From Pseudomonadota bacterium (GTDB taxonomy: Bacteria > Pseudomonadota > Gammaproteobacteria > Xanthomonadales > Rhodanobacteraceae), in the NCBI GenBank assembly GCA_018240565.1, contig JAFEFO010000037.1:1-64000 (forward strand): a DNA stretch of 64,000 nucleotides, read 5' to 3'. Position 1 is the first letter of the stretch. Each line of letters opens with the position of its first letter. A program made the translations under genes and the position numbers. This document shows, in pieces, positions 55,066 through 64,000 of this stretch. Below the pieces are notes generated by a model. The model saw only the letters and a list, made by a program, of their open reading frames with translations, was not told the DNA's origin and did no database searches.

Positions 55066-55857
55066 ATGCCGCAAGCGCAAGCCGACAAGGCCGACACCGC
55101 AGCACGCGGCCTGCGCTCTTCGCGCCAGCCACGCTACCTGCAGGTTTGCGAAATCCTGCGCGAGGAAATCCGTCGCGGCGATCATCCGGTCGGCACGACA
55201 TTCCCGACCGAAATGTCGTTGTGCAAGCGTTTTTCGATCAGCCGCTTCACCGCGCGCGCGGCGCTGCAGTTGCTTACCGACCAGGGCCTGATCCTGCGCC
55301 GGCGCGGCGCCGGCACGCTGGTGCGCTCGGCCGAAACGCGCGTGACCTACGAGCAGCACATCCGCTCGATCGACGACCTGCTGCAGTACACCAACGCCTC
55401 GGGCTTCCAGTTCCTGCACACCGATCGCATCACCGCCGACGCGGTGCTGGCGGGTTGGCTCAATGTGCCCGCCGGGACCGAGTGCATGCACCTGCACGGC
55501 ATTCGCTACCACCGGCGCACGCAACTCCCGTATTGCCTCGGCGAAGTCTACCGGCGCGCCAGCTGGCAGGGACTGCCGCAGGGCTATGAGCGCATGGAAG
55601 ACGCGATGCGCCACCTGATCGAGGAAAAATTCCACGAACGCATCGGTCGCGTCGAACAATCGCTTTCCGCCGTGTCGATCACCGAGGAGCAGGCGAACGA
55701 GTTGAAGGTGCGCGCGGACACACCCGGATTTCGCAGCGTGCGCCGCTACTTCGACATCAAGGGCCGCCTCGTACTGGTGGCCGTCACCTTGCACCCGGGC
55801 CACCTGTTCAGCTATTTCAGCAAGTACGAGCGCATCGATCCGGCAATGCGCATCTGA
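55066..55857 (+). CDS. GntR/HutC family transcriptional regulator
   Basis: 263-residue regulator. It has an N-terminal winged helix (about 20-90: YLQVCEILREEIRRGDHPVGTTFPTEMSL, FSISRFTARAALQLLTDQGL, RRRGAGTLV) and a C-terminal UTRA ligand-binding domain (about 105-255). It probably controls the divergent amidase-exporter pair. The ATG at 55066 lacks a good ribosome site, so leaderless translation is possible. Confidence 0.88.
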   Translation: MPQAQADKADTAARGLRSSRQPRYLQVCEILREEIRRGDHPVGTTFPTEMSLCKRFSISRFTARAALQLLTDQGLILRRRGAGTLVRSAETRVTYEQHIRSIDDLLQYTNASGFQFLHTDRITADAVLAGWLNVPAGTECMHLHGIRYHRRTQLPYCLGEVYRRASWQGLPQGYERMEDAMRHLIEEKFHERIGRVEQSLSAVSITEEQANELKVRADTPGFRSVRRYFDIKGRLVLVAVTLHPGHLFSYFSKYERIDPAMRI

Positions 55858-55917
55858 CCCGATTGCCGCATCGCGCCTAAAACCGGACAATCGTCCTTCC
55901 CCACGAGGAATCCGGCC

Positions 55918-57519
55918 ATGAGCGAACGCGAATCGATGGAATACGACGTCGTCGTGGTCGGCGCCGGGCCGGCGGGTTTGGCGTTCGCGATCCGCGCCAA
56001 GCAGATCAAGCCGGACCTTCGCGTGTGCGTGATCGAGAAGGCGTCCACGGTCGGTGCGCAAATCCTGTCCGGTGCGGTGATCGAACCGCAGCCGCTCAAC
56101 GAATTGCTGCCAGAATGGGGCAAGAACCCGCCGCCGATTTGCGTGCCGGCGACGCAGGACGAGTTCTGGTGGTTGCGCGACGCGAAGCGTGCGACGCGCT
56201 TGCCGACGCCACCGCAGATGCACAACCGCGGCAACTTCATCGTCTCGCTCGGCGCGCTGTGCGCGTGGCTGGCGCCGCAAGCCGAAGCGCTCGGCGTGGA
56301 AATCTATCCCGGCTTCGCCGCGGCGGAACCGTTTTTCAATCCCGACGGTTCGGTCGGCGGCGTGCGCATCGGCGACATGGGCGTGGCGAAAGACGGATCG
56401 CACAAGGCCGGCTATACGCAGGGCATCGACATCAAGGCGCCCGTGACGGTGCTGGCTGAAGGTTGCCGCGGCTCGCTGACCAAGCAATTGATCGCAAGAT
56501 TCAAGCTCGACGCGAACAGCGACCCGCAAACCTTCGGCATCGGCATCAAGGAATTGTGGCAAGTGCCGGCGGGGCGCGTCACGCCCGGCAAGATCGTGCA
56601 CAGCGTCGGCTGGCCGCTGGACGACTGCACCTACGGCGGCAGCTTCCTGTATCACCTGGACAAGGACCGCGTCGCCATCGGTTTCGTCGCCGGACTCGAC
56701 TACGACGATCCGCAATTCAAGCCCTGGGAAGCGTTCCAACAACTGAAGAATCATGCGCGGATCAGGCCTCTGCTCGACGGCGGAACGATCGTTTCCGCCG
56801 GTGCGCGCGCGATCGTGGAAGGCGGATATCAATCATTGCCAACCTGCGAGATGCCCGGCGCGATCCTGATCGGCGATAGCGCGGGCCTGGTCAACGTGCC
56901 CAAGATCAAGGGCACGCACCAGGCCATGCGTTCGGGCATGCTCGCCGCCGAACACATCGTCGCCATGAACAAGCCGGAAGGTTGGGACGCGAAGCTGCGC
57001 GCCTCGGCGGTGATGAAGGAGCTGCGCCGCGTGCGCAATATCCGCCCGGGATTTCGCAAGGGTTTCGTCGTCGGCATGCTCAATGCCGGCTGGGAAACCA
57101 TCACCGCAGGCTACTCGCCGTGGACGCTGCGCAATCACGCCGACTATTCATCGCTGCTCAAACTCGGCACGTTCGAGGAACCCAAGCGCGGCTGGATCGA
57201 ACGCAGCCTGCCGCCGCGCGATCGCCTGGCCTCCGTGTATTTCGCTTCGACCCAGCACGACGAAGACCAGCCGATCCATCTGAAAGTGCCGGATACGAAT
57301 ATCTGCATCGGTCGCTGCGTGACCGAGTATCAGAATCCGTGCACGCGCTTCTGCCCCGCCGGCGTGTACGAAATGGTCAAGGACGAAAACGGCCTGCGCC
57401 TGCAGATCAATGCCGCCAACTGCGTGCACTGCAAGACCTGCGACATCAAGGATCCGTACGAGAACATCAACTGGACCACGCCCGAAGGCGGCAGCGGGCC
57501 GAACTACCAGAACCTCTAG
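55918..57519 (+). CDS. etfD: Electron-transfer flavoprotein-ubiquinone oxidoreductase
   Basis: 533-residue ETF-QO, which passes electrons from reduced ETF to ubiquinone. FAD-binding VVVVGAGPAGLAFAIRAK at the N-terminus, quinone/membrane segment in the middle, and a C-terminal 4Fe-4S cluster region with Cys in TRFCPAGVYE and NCVHCKTCDIKDP. The electron donor is encoded nearby (etfB, etfA). An AGGAA ribosome site precedes the ATG. It converges on the haemoglobin gene, sharing CTAG. Confidence 0.95.
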   Translation: MSERESMEYDVVVVGAGPAGLAFAIRAKQIKPDLRVCVIEKASTVGAQILSGAVIEPQPLNELLPEWGKNPPPICVPATQDEFWWLRDAKRATRLPTPPQMHNRGNFIVSLGALCAWLAPQAEALGVEIYPGFAAAEPFFNPDGSVGGVRIGDMGVAKDGSHKAGYTQGIDIKAPVTVLAEGCRGSLTKQLIARFKLDANSDPQTFGIGIKELWQVPAGRVTPGKIVHSVGWPLDDCTYGGSFLYHLDKDRVAIGFVAGLDYDDPQFKPWEAFQQLKNHARIRPLLDGGTIVSAGARAIVEGGYQSLPTCEMPGAILIGDSAGLVNVPKIKGTHQAMRSGMLAAEHIVAMNKPEGWDAKLRASAVMKELRRVRNIRPGFRKGFVVGMLNAGWETITAGYSPWTLRNHADYSSLLKLGTFEEPKRGWIERSLPPRDRLASVYFASTQHDEDQPIHLKVPDTNICIGRCVTEYQNPCTRFCPAGVYEMVKDENGLRLQINAANCVHCKTCDIKDPYENINWTTPEGGSGPNYQNL

Positions 57520-57923
57520 CGCCGCTTCGGCAGCGGCAACAGATCCAGGCCCAGCTTCATGCCCATGCCGATGCGCTCGGCGTAGGCGCACATCACGTCG
57601 GCCGCGTCGGCATCCAGCACCTCATGCGTGGTTTCGCGCCAAAGCGCGAGCCAGCGTTCGAAATGCTCGATGCGGATGGGATGCGGTCGATGCGCACCGA
57701 GCGGATTGCCGCGATAGGTGCGCACATGCAGGGCCACCGAACACCAGAACGAGGTGAGCAGGCGCTTGTGCGCGGCCCAGTCGGCGATCACCGGATTGAA
57801 CACCGCGCCAAGCAGGGGATCGGCGCTGACCTTGTCGTAGAAGCGGTCGATCAGGGCCGCGATGCGCGGTTCGTCGAGCCCGTCCGGAATCGCGGCGGGA
57901 ATGAGGGCAGGGTTCGCGTTCAT
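57516..57923 (-). CDS. Group III truncated haemoglobin
   Basis: 135-residue globin. The group III pattern is seen in LIDRFYDKVSADPLLGAVFNP and the proximal His, about residue 87, in RIEHFERWLALW, with FWCSVALHVRTYRGNP before it. Binds haem and O2/NO by family; the role in this organism is unknown. The start at 57923 is preferred to a longer frame. Convergent with ETF-QO, the stop codons sharing CTAG. Confidence 0.87.
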   Translation of the reverse strand: MNANPALIPAAIPDGLDEPRIAALIDRFYDKVSADPLLGAVFNPVIADWAAHKRLLTSFWCSVALHVRTYRGNPLGAHRPHPIRIEHFERWLALWRETTHEVLDADAADVMCAYAERIGMGMKLGLDLLPLPKRR

Positions 57924-58033
57924 CCCGGTATTTTGCCTGCTTTGGCGAATCGAATGGCTGACCTGGATCAATCGCACAACGCGTGCATCCTGGATTTCGC
58001 GTATAAAGCGCGCTTTGCCCGGAGTACGACGCC

Positions 58034-58969
58034 ATGGCCGCGCCCCGCATCGCCCTTGTCACTGCCGCCGCCGCGCGCGCACTGGATGAAGATCTCGCGC
58101 CGCTGGAATCCGCGCTGCGCGAAGCCGGCGCGCAGGTCGCCACACCGAACTGGGACGATGCCGGCATCGACTGGTCACAATTCGATCTGGCCCTGCTGCG
58201 TTCGCCCTGGGACTACATGCATCGCCTGCCCGAGTTCCTGGCCTGGGCCGAACGCGCGGCGCAGGCAACAACCTTGCTTAATCCATTGGACGTAATTGCC
58301 TGGAATACCGACAAGCATTACCTGCGCGACCTGGAAAATGCCGGCGTGGCGATCGTGCCGAGCGTGTTCGTGGAGCCGGGCGAGGATGCGCGTTTGGCCT
58401 TGGCGCGCTTTCTTGACGACGGCCACCATCCGCCTTCGGCACCCTCTCCCGCCTGCGGGGTAAGGGAAAAATTTCAGGAATTCGTGGTCAAGCCGGCCAT
58501 CGGTGCCGGCTCGCGCGATGCGCAACGCTACGGCCGCGAGGAAGCCGATGCGGCCTGCGCGCATGTGCGGCGCTTGCTCGACGCGAAGCGCAGCGTGTTG
58601 CTGCAACCGTACCTGGATCGCGTCGACGCACACGGCGAGACGGCGCTGATTTTTTTCGACGGCAAATTTTCGCACGCGATCCGCAAGGGTCCACTGCTGC
58701 GCCGTGGCGAAGGCCCGACGCGCGCGCTGTTTGCGGCCGAGCACATCACGCCACGCGAACCGGATACCGCGGAACTGGCGCTCGCCGAACGCACGCTGGC
58801 GGCAATTCCGCACGCGCCGTTGTCCTACGCACGCATCGACCTGATCCACGCCGCCGACGGCACGCCGCGCCTGCTCGAGCTGGAATTGACCGAGCCGTCG
58901 CTGTTCTTCGTCCACGCCGCCGGGTCTGCCGCGCGCTTTGCGCAAGCGCTGTTGCGCCGCCTCGCCTGA
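58034..58969 (+). CDS. ATP-grasp domain protein (RimK-like)
   Basis: 311-residue ATP-grasp enzyme. ATP-grasp segments FVVKPAIGAGSRDAQRY, VLLQPYLDRVDAHGETALIFFDGKFSHAIRKGP and YARIDLIHAADGTPRLLELELTEPSLFF (metal-binding ELE) are visible. The reaction is presumably a carboxylate-amine or amide ligation; the substrate is not known. Residues about 137-145 (APSPACGVR) are encoded by the CTCTCCC repeat, just before the FVVKP strand, so the loop there is lengthened. Confidence 0.82.
   Translation: MAAPRIALVTAAAARALDEDLAPLESALREAGAQVATPNWDDAGIDWSQFDLALLRSPWDYMHRLPEFLAWAERAAQATTLLNPLDVIAWNTDKHYLRDLENAGVAIVPSVFVEPGEDARLALARFLDDGHHPPSAPSPACGVREKFQEFVVKPAIGAGSRDAQRYGREEADAACAHVRRLLDAKRSVLLQPYLDRVDAHGETALIFFDGKFSHAIRKGPLLRRGEGPTRALFAAEHITPREPDTAELALAERTLAAIPHAPLSYARIDLIHAADGTPRLLELELTEPSLFFVHAAGSAARFAQALLRRLA
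58442..58466 (+). repeat. CTCTCCC repeat in frame inside a gene
   Basis: CCCTCTCCCGC-CT-GCGGG matches the element at 8108 for its first 18 bases, then degenerates (GTAAGGG instead of AGAGGG). The preceding bases and the following GGGAAAAATTTC keep the ATP-grasp frame open. Confidence 0.75.
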
Positions 58970-59077
58970 ATGGTGTTTACAAGGCCTTACCATCCTTTAC
59001 CCGCCCGCCGTCAACATGCGCCGGCGGGCCGCGTTATCTTGCGCATGGCGATTGGCCATGACCTCGAGAGAACCCAC

Positions 59078-59539
59078 ATGTCCCGCAAACTGATGTTCGC
59101 AATCCTGCTCGCACTGCCAATGGCCGGCACCGCACTGTATGCCGCGGCGCAGGATCCGGCGTCCGCGCCCGCCAGCGGCGACGCGCATTTCCAGCACATG
59201 CTGAAGAAGATGGACAGCAACGGTGATGGCAGGATTTCGCTCGACGAATTCCTCGCCGCGGCAACGAAACGCTTTCAGTCGATCGACACGCAAGGCAAGG
59301 GCAGCATCACGGCCGCCGATATCGCCGCCTCGCCGCAGATGCAGGGCCGCGACCAGCGCATGGCGCAACGCGAGCTGCACCACATGGGCGCCCCCGCGGG
59401 CAGCGACAGCGTGACCATGGACCAGTACCTCGCGGCAGCCAAGGCGCGTTTTGCCAAGATCGACACCAATGGCGATGGCTTCATCGATGCCGATGAAATG
59501 GCCGCCCATCACCGCGCAGCACACGCCAACGCGGAATAG
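59078..59539 (+). CDS. EF-hand calcium-binding periplasmic protein
   Basis: 153-residue secreted protein with a signal peptide ending near YAAAQ (residue 24). Three EF-hand loops are clear: DSNGDGRISLDEF from Asp46, a weaker DTQGKGSITAADI from Asp70, and DTNGDGFIDADEM from Asp129. A fourth degenerate site may exist near 108 (GSDSVTMDQY). It may store or sense calcium. An upstream ATG at 59045 would add 11 residues before the signal and is less likely. Confidence 0.87.
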   Translation: MSRKLMFAILLALPMAGTALYAAAQDPASAPASGDAHFQHMLKKMDSNGDGRISLDEFLAAATKRFQSIDTQGKGSITAADIAASPQMQGRDQRMAQRELHHMGAPAGSDSVTMDQYLAAAKARFAKIDTNGDGFIDADEMAAHHRAAHANAE

Positions 59540-59570
59540 GCCGCGCCAATTTTCGACGCCCCGAGCGCAC

Positions 59571-59595
59571 GGGCCGCGACAGCGGCCCTTTTTTT
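59571..59595 (+). terminator. Rho-independent terminator
   Basis: Perfect stem GGGCCGC/GCGGCCC with loop GACA, followed directly by seven T residues. It lies 31 bases after the EF-hand stop and ends that transcript before etfB. Confidence 0.88.
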
Positions 59596-59693
59596 GCGCG
59601 AAACCGACCTGCCAGACACTGCCGGCTCGCGGTAGAATCCGCATTCCTATCGCCCGTCGCGTGCGGGCCGCCGCATCAGGGAAAGCGCAAATC

Positions 59694-60440
59694 ATGAAGA
59701 TTCTTGTCGGCTACAAGCGCGTCGTCGATTTCAACGTACGCATCCAGGTCAAGCCGGACGGCAGCGGCGTCGTCACCGACGGCGTGAAGCTCTCCGCCAA
59801 TCCGTTCGACGACATCGCGCTGGAAGAAGCGTTGCGCCTGCGCGAAAAAGGCATCACCACGGAAGTCGTCGTCGCCACCATCGGCCCCGCCGACTGCCAG
59901 GCGCACCTGCGCAATGGCCTGGCGATGGGCGCGAATCGCGCCATCCATGTCGTGACTTCGGATGCGATCCAGCCGCTGACTGCCGCGCGCACCCTGCTCA
60001 AGCTGATCGAGAAAGAACAGCCGCAGATCGTGATCCTCGGCAAGCAGGCCATCGACGATGACTGCAACCAGACCGGGCAGATGCTCGCCGCGCTGTGGAA
60101 TCGTCCTCAGGCGACGTTCGCCTCCAGGGTCGAGGTCACCGGCAACGCCGCGCGCGTCACGCGCGAGGTCGATGCGGGCCTGGAAACCATCGAAGTCGAC
60201 TTGCCCGCGGTCATCACCACCGATCTGCGCCTGAACGAGCCGCGTTTCATCAAGCTGCCGGACATCATGAAGGCGAAGTCCAAGCCGCTGGAGACGATCG
60301 AGTTCGCCAGTCTCGGCATCGCATCCGGCGATCATCTGAAAGCGACTTCCTACGCGCCACCGCCCAAGCGCAGTCGTGGCGTGATGGTGAAAGATGCGGC
60401 CGAACTGGTCGCGGCGTTGAAGACGAAGGGGTTGTTGTAA
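59694..60440 (+). CDS. etfB: Electron transfer flavoprotein subunit beta
   Basis: 248-residue small subunit of ETF, which accepts electrons from acyl-CoA dehydrogenases and binds AMP. MKILVGYKRVVDFNVRIQVKPDGSGV and the signature VLGKQAIDDDCNQTGQMLAALWN with VEVDLPAVITTDLRLNEPRFIKLP are typical. Preceded by an AGGGAAA ribosome site. A palindromic repeat separates it from etfA. Confidence 0.96.
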   Translation: MKILVGYKRVVDFNVRIQVKPDGSGVVTDGVKLSANPFDDIALEEALRLREKGITTEVVVATIGPADCQAHLRNGLAMGANRAIHVVTSDAIQPLTAARTLLKLIEKEQPQIVILGKQAIDDDCNQTGQMLAALWNRPQATFASRVEVTGNAARVTREVDAGLETIEVDLPAVITTDLRLNEPRFIKLPDIMKAKSKPLETIEFASLGIASGDHLKATSYAPPPKRSRGVMVKDAAELVAALKTKGLL

Positions 60441-60450
60441 CCAAATATTC

Positions 60451-60536
60451 CGTCATGCCGGCATGGATTGCCGGCATCCAGAACACAGGGATGCCATCCG
60501 TGGCAACTGGATTCCGGCATTCCATGCCGGAATGAC
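60451..60536. repeat. Dispersed palindromic element, copy 5 (86 bp form)
   Basis: CGTCATGCCGGCATGG at one end, CATGCCGGAATGAC at the other, core nearly identical to copy 1. It sits between etfB and etfA, inside what should be one transcript. Confidence 0.92.
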
Positions 60537-60561
60537 AGCAAGAAATAGGGAAGCTGACGAC

Positions 60562-61506
60562 ATGACCAAGATCCTCATCATCGCCGAACACCTGAACGGC
60601 AAACTCAATTCATCGACCGCGCGTTGCGTGACCTGCGCGCGTGAGATCAAACCTGACGCGATCGACGTGCTGGTGCTGTCCGATGCACCGGACGCCGTCG
60701 CCGCCGAAGCCGCAAAGATCAATGGTGTCTCGAAAGTACTGACCGTCACGAATGCGGCCAACTCGCACGCGCTCGCCGCCGTGTACGCGCCGCAGATCGC
60801 CGCCGTCGCCAGGAATGGCTACACGCATGTGCTCGCGCCTTCGACCACGTTCGGCAAGGACGTGGCCCCGTGCGTGGCCGCGCTGCTTGGCGTCGCGCAG
60901 GTTTCCGACATCATGAAAGCGAGCGATGCGCACACCTTCCAGCGTCCGATTTACGCCGGCAATGCCATCGTCACCGTGCAGGCACCGGCGGACCAGGTGC
61001 TGGTCGGCACCGTGCGCACGGCCTCGTATCCCGCCGCGGGCAATGGCACGAATGCCGCACCCATCGAAGTGACAAACGTGGGCGTGGAACTGCCCACGCA
61101 CACGCGCTTCGTCGAACTCGCGCAAGCCAAGAGCGATCGCCCGGACTTGCAGAGCGCGCGTCGCGTGGTCTCCGGTGGTCGCGGTGTCGGCTCCAAGGAA
61201 AACTTCGCGATCATCTTCCAACTCGCCGACAAGCTCGGCGCGGCGGTTGGCGCTTCGCGCGCGGCGGTCGACGCCGGTTACGTGCCGAGCGATCTGCAAG
61301 TCGGCCAGACCGGCAAGATCATCGCACCGGAGTTGTACATGGCCATCGGCATTTCCGGCGCGATCCAGCACCTGACCGGCATCAAGGACGCAGGCACCAT
61401 CGTCGCCATCAACAAGGATGGCGAAGCGCCGATCTTCGAAATCGCCGACATCGGCCTGGTCGGCGATTTGTTCAAGCTGATTCCCGAATTGGAACAGGCG
61501 CTTTGA
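60562..61506 (+). CDS. etfA: Electron transfer flavoprotein subunit alpha
   Basis: 314-residue large subunit of ETF, which carries FAD. The C-terminal FAD signature [35 protein letters not shown] region, [24 protein letters not shown] and [15 protein letters not shown] are clear. The start at 60562 follows AGGGAAG. Confidence 0.96.
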   Translation: MTKILIIAEHLNGKLNSSTARCVTCAREIKPDAIDVLVLSDAPDAVAAEAAKINGVSKVLTVTNAANSHALAAVYAPQIAAVARNGYTHVLAPSTTFGKDVAPCVAALLGVAQVSDIMKASDAHTFQRPIYAGNAIVTVQAPADQVLVGTVRTASYPAAGNGTNAAPIEVTNVGVELPTHTRFVELAQAKSDRPDLQSARRVVSGGRGVGSKENFAIIFQLADKLGAAVGASRAAVDAGYVPSDLQVGQTGKIIAPELYMAIGISGAIQHLTGIKDAGTIVAINKDGEAPIFEIADIGLVGDLFKLIPELEQAL

Positions 61507-61524
61507 ACCTCTGACTAACCTGCT

Positions 61525-61544
61525 GCACTCGACATATCGAGTGC
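61525..61544. repeat. Short perfect palindrome in etfA downstream gap
   Basis: GCACTCGA and TCGAGTGC with loop CATA. It is followed by about 100 bases of further partly symmetrical sequence (ACCTCTGAC near 61507 and GTTACTCAGAGG near 61629). No T run follows. It could be a transcript end or another repeat family. Confidence 0.5.
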
Positions 61545-61680
61545 CGGCGGTGCTCGAAATGCTCATGTACTGGCGTGTACACTCCGCTTTCTGCGCGCCG
61601 GCGGCCCTCAATCTGTCTTCGCTCGCGACGGTTACTCAGAGGTTCGCTAATCGATGTTTGGGCGCTGCTAAAATACCCGC

Positions 61681-63666
<1,986 letters not shown>

Positions 63667-63671
63667 GCGCG

Positions 63672-64000
63672 ATGCCCGAGCTGACCGTCACGATTCCGCT
63701 GTACAACGAGGCGGAGAACATCCCGATCCTGTACGAACGCGTGCGCCATGCGCTCGATGCGCTGGGCAAGCGCTGGGAGCTCGTGCTCGTCGACGATGGC
63801 AGCACGGACGAGTCCGCCGCTGCCCTGGATCAGATCGCCGCCGAGGATACGCGCGTCACCGCGATCCATTTCCGCCGCAACTATGGCCAGACCGCGGCCT
63901 TCATGGCGGGGCTGGATCATGCACGCGGCGCCATCGTGGTACCCATGGATGGCGATCTGCAGAACGATCCGGACGATATCGGCAAGCTGCTGGCGAAACT
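63672..64000 (+). CDS. Family 2 glycosyltransferase, partial
   Basis: First 109 residues of a GT2 enzyme; the gene continues past the right edge. Motifs TIPLYNEAENIPILYERV, LVLVDDGSTDES, HFRRNYGQTAAFMAGLDHA and VVPMDGDLQNDPDDI (DxD type) match the dolichyl-phosphate-mannose/undecaprenyl-phosphate sugar transferase group. A TTG three codons upstream overlaps the preceding stop and could also be the start. Confidence 0.88.
   Translation, partial: MPELTVTIPLYNEAENIPILYERVRHALDALGKRWELVLVDDGSTDESAAALDQIAAEDTRVTAIHFRRNYGQTAAFMAGLDHARGAIVVPMDGDLQNDPDDIGKLLAK

Noticed and set aside
18931..60536. The five palindromic repeats as a CRISPR array or phage attachment sites
   Set aside because: Copies are kilobases apart, are palindromic themselves and have no spacers or cas genes. 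No integrase other than XerD lies nearby.

Overview
The window reads as a chromosome segment of a GC-rich gammaproteobacterium of the Xanthomonadales, most like the Rhodanobacteraceae/Xanthomonadaceae. The main reason is the type II secretion operon, whose gene order (E-F-G-H-I-J-K-L-M-N-D, with GspD made as a lipoprotein) is the xps arrangement known from Xanthomonas. Genes are tightly packed and most neighbours in operons overlap by ATGA or TGATG.

Layout. 144-12249 (minus): a complete xps-type type II secretion operon, led by a small polytopic membrane protein and closed by a small lipoprotein. 12401-16267: purL. 16358-18919: two tandem DsbC-like periplasmic thioredoxins behind xerD. 19033-23853: an RDD membrane protein, lptG-lptF (LPS export), and divergently pepA-holC. 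23873-38293: a 14.4 kb accessory block inserted between holC and valS, which are neighbours in many gammaproteobacteria. 38467-48282: valS, then a long minus-strand run: pssA, a GAF/PP2C/ATPase regulator, a STAS protein, an Mla-type lipid transporter (mlaE, mlaF, mlaD, auxiliary lipoprotein), a probable holD, and rimI. 48433-52313: two DUF4124 proteins, proS, a conserved hypothetical and an H-NS-like protein. 52388-55857: a ThrE-type exporter and an amidase, divergent from a GntR/HutC regulator. 55918-63666: ETF-ubiquinone oxidoreductase, a truncated haemoglobin, an ATP-grasp protein, an EF-hand protein, etfB-etfA and acetoacetyl-CoA synthetase, together a fatty-acid/ketone oxidation and electron-transfer neighbourhood. 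A family 2 glycosyltransferase runs off the right edge.

The accessory block is the most unusual part. It holds three membrane proteins and one very large Ser/Thr kinase that all share a TolB-N-like domain plus TPR repeats; predicted topology puts this region outside the membrane in every case. It also holds a DUF6090-like protein, three PIN toxin-antitoxin modules with different antitoxin types, and two collapsed gene copies that keep only a start and an end. The kinase is a tandem fusion of two complete TolB-N/TPR modules of different subtypes, joined exactly at a run of nine C residues. One PIN toxin gene overlaps the start of a TPR gene, making an antitoxin-toxin-TPR unit.

Two repeat families are scattered through the window: five copies of an 86-113 bp palindromic element with CGTCAT...ATGACG ends, and a CCCTCTCCC/GGGAGAGGG hairpin element, one copy of which sits in frame inside the ATP-grasp gene. 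No tRNA, rRNA, CRISPR array, transposase or prophage gene was seen.
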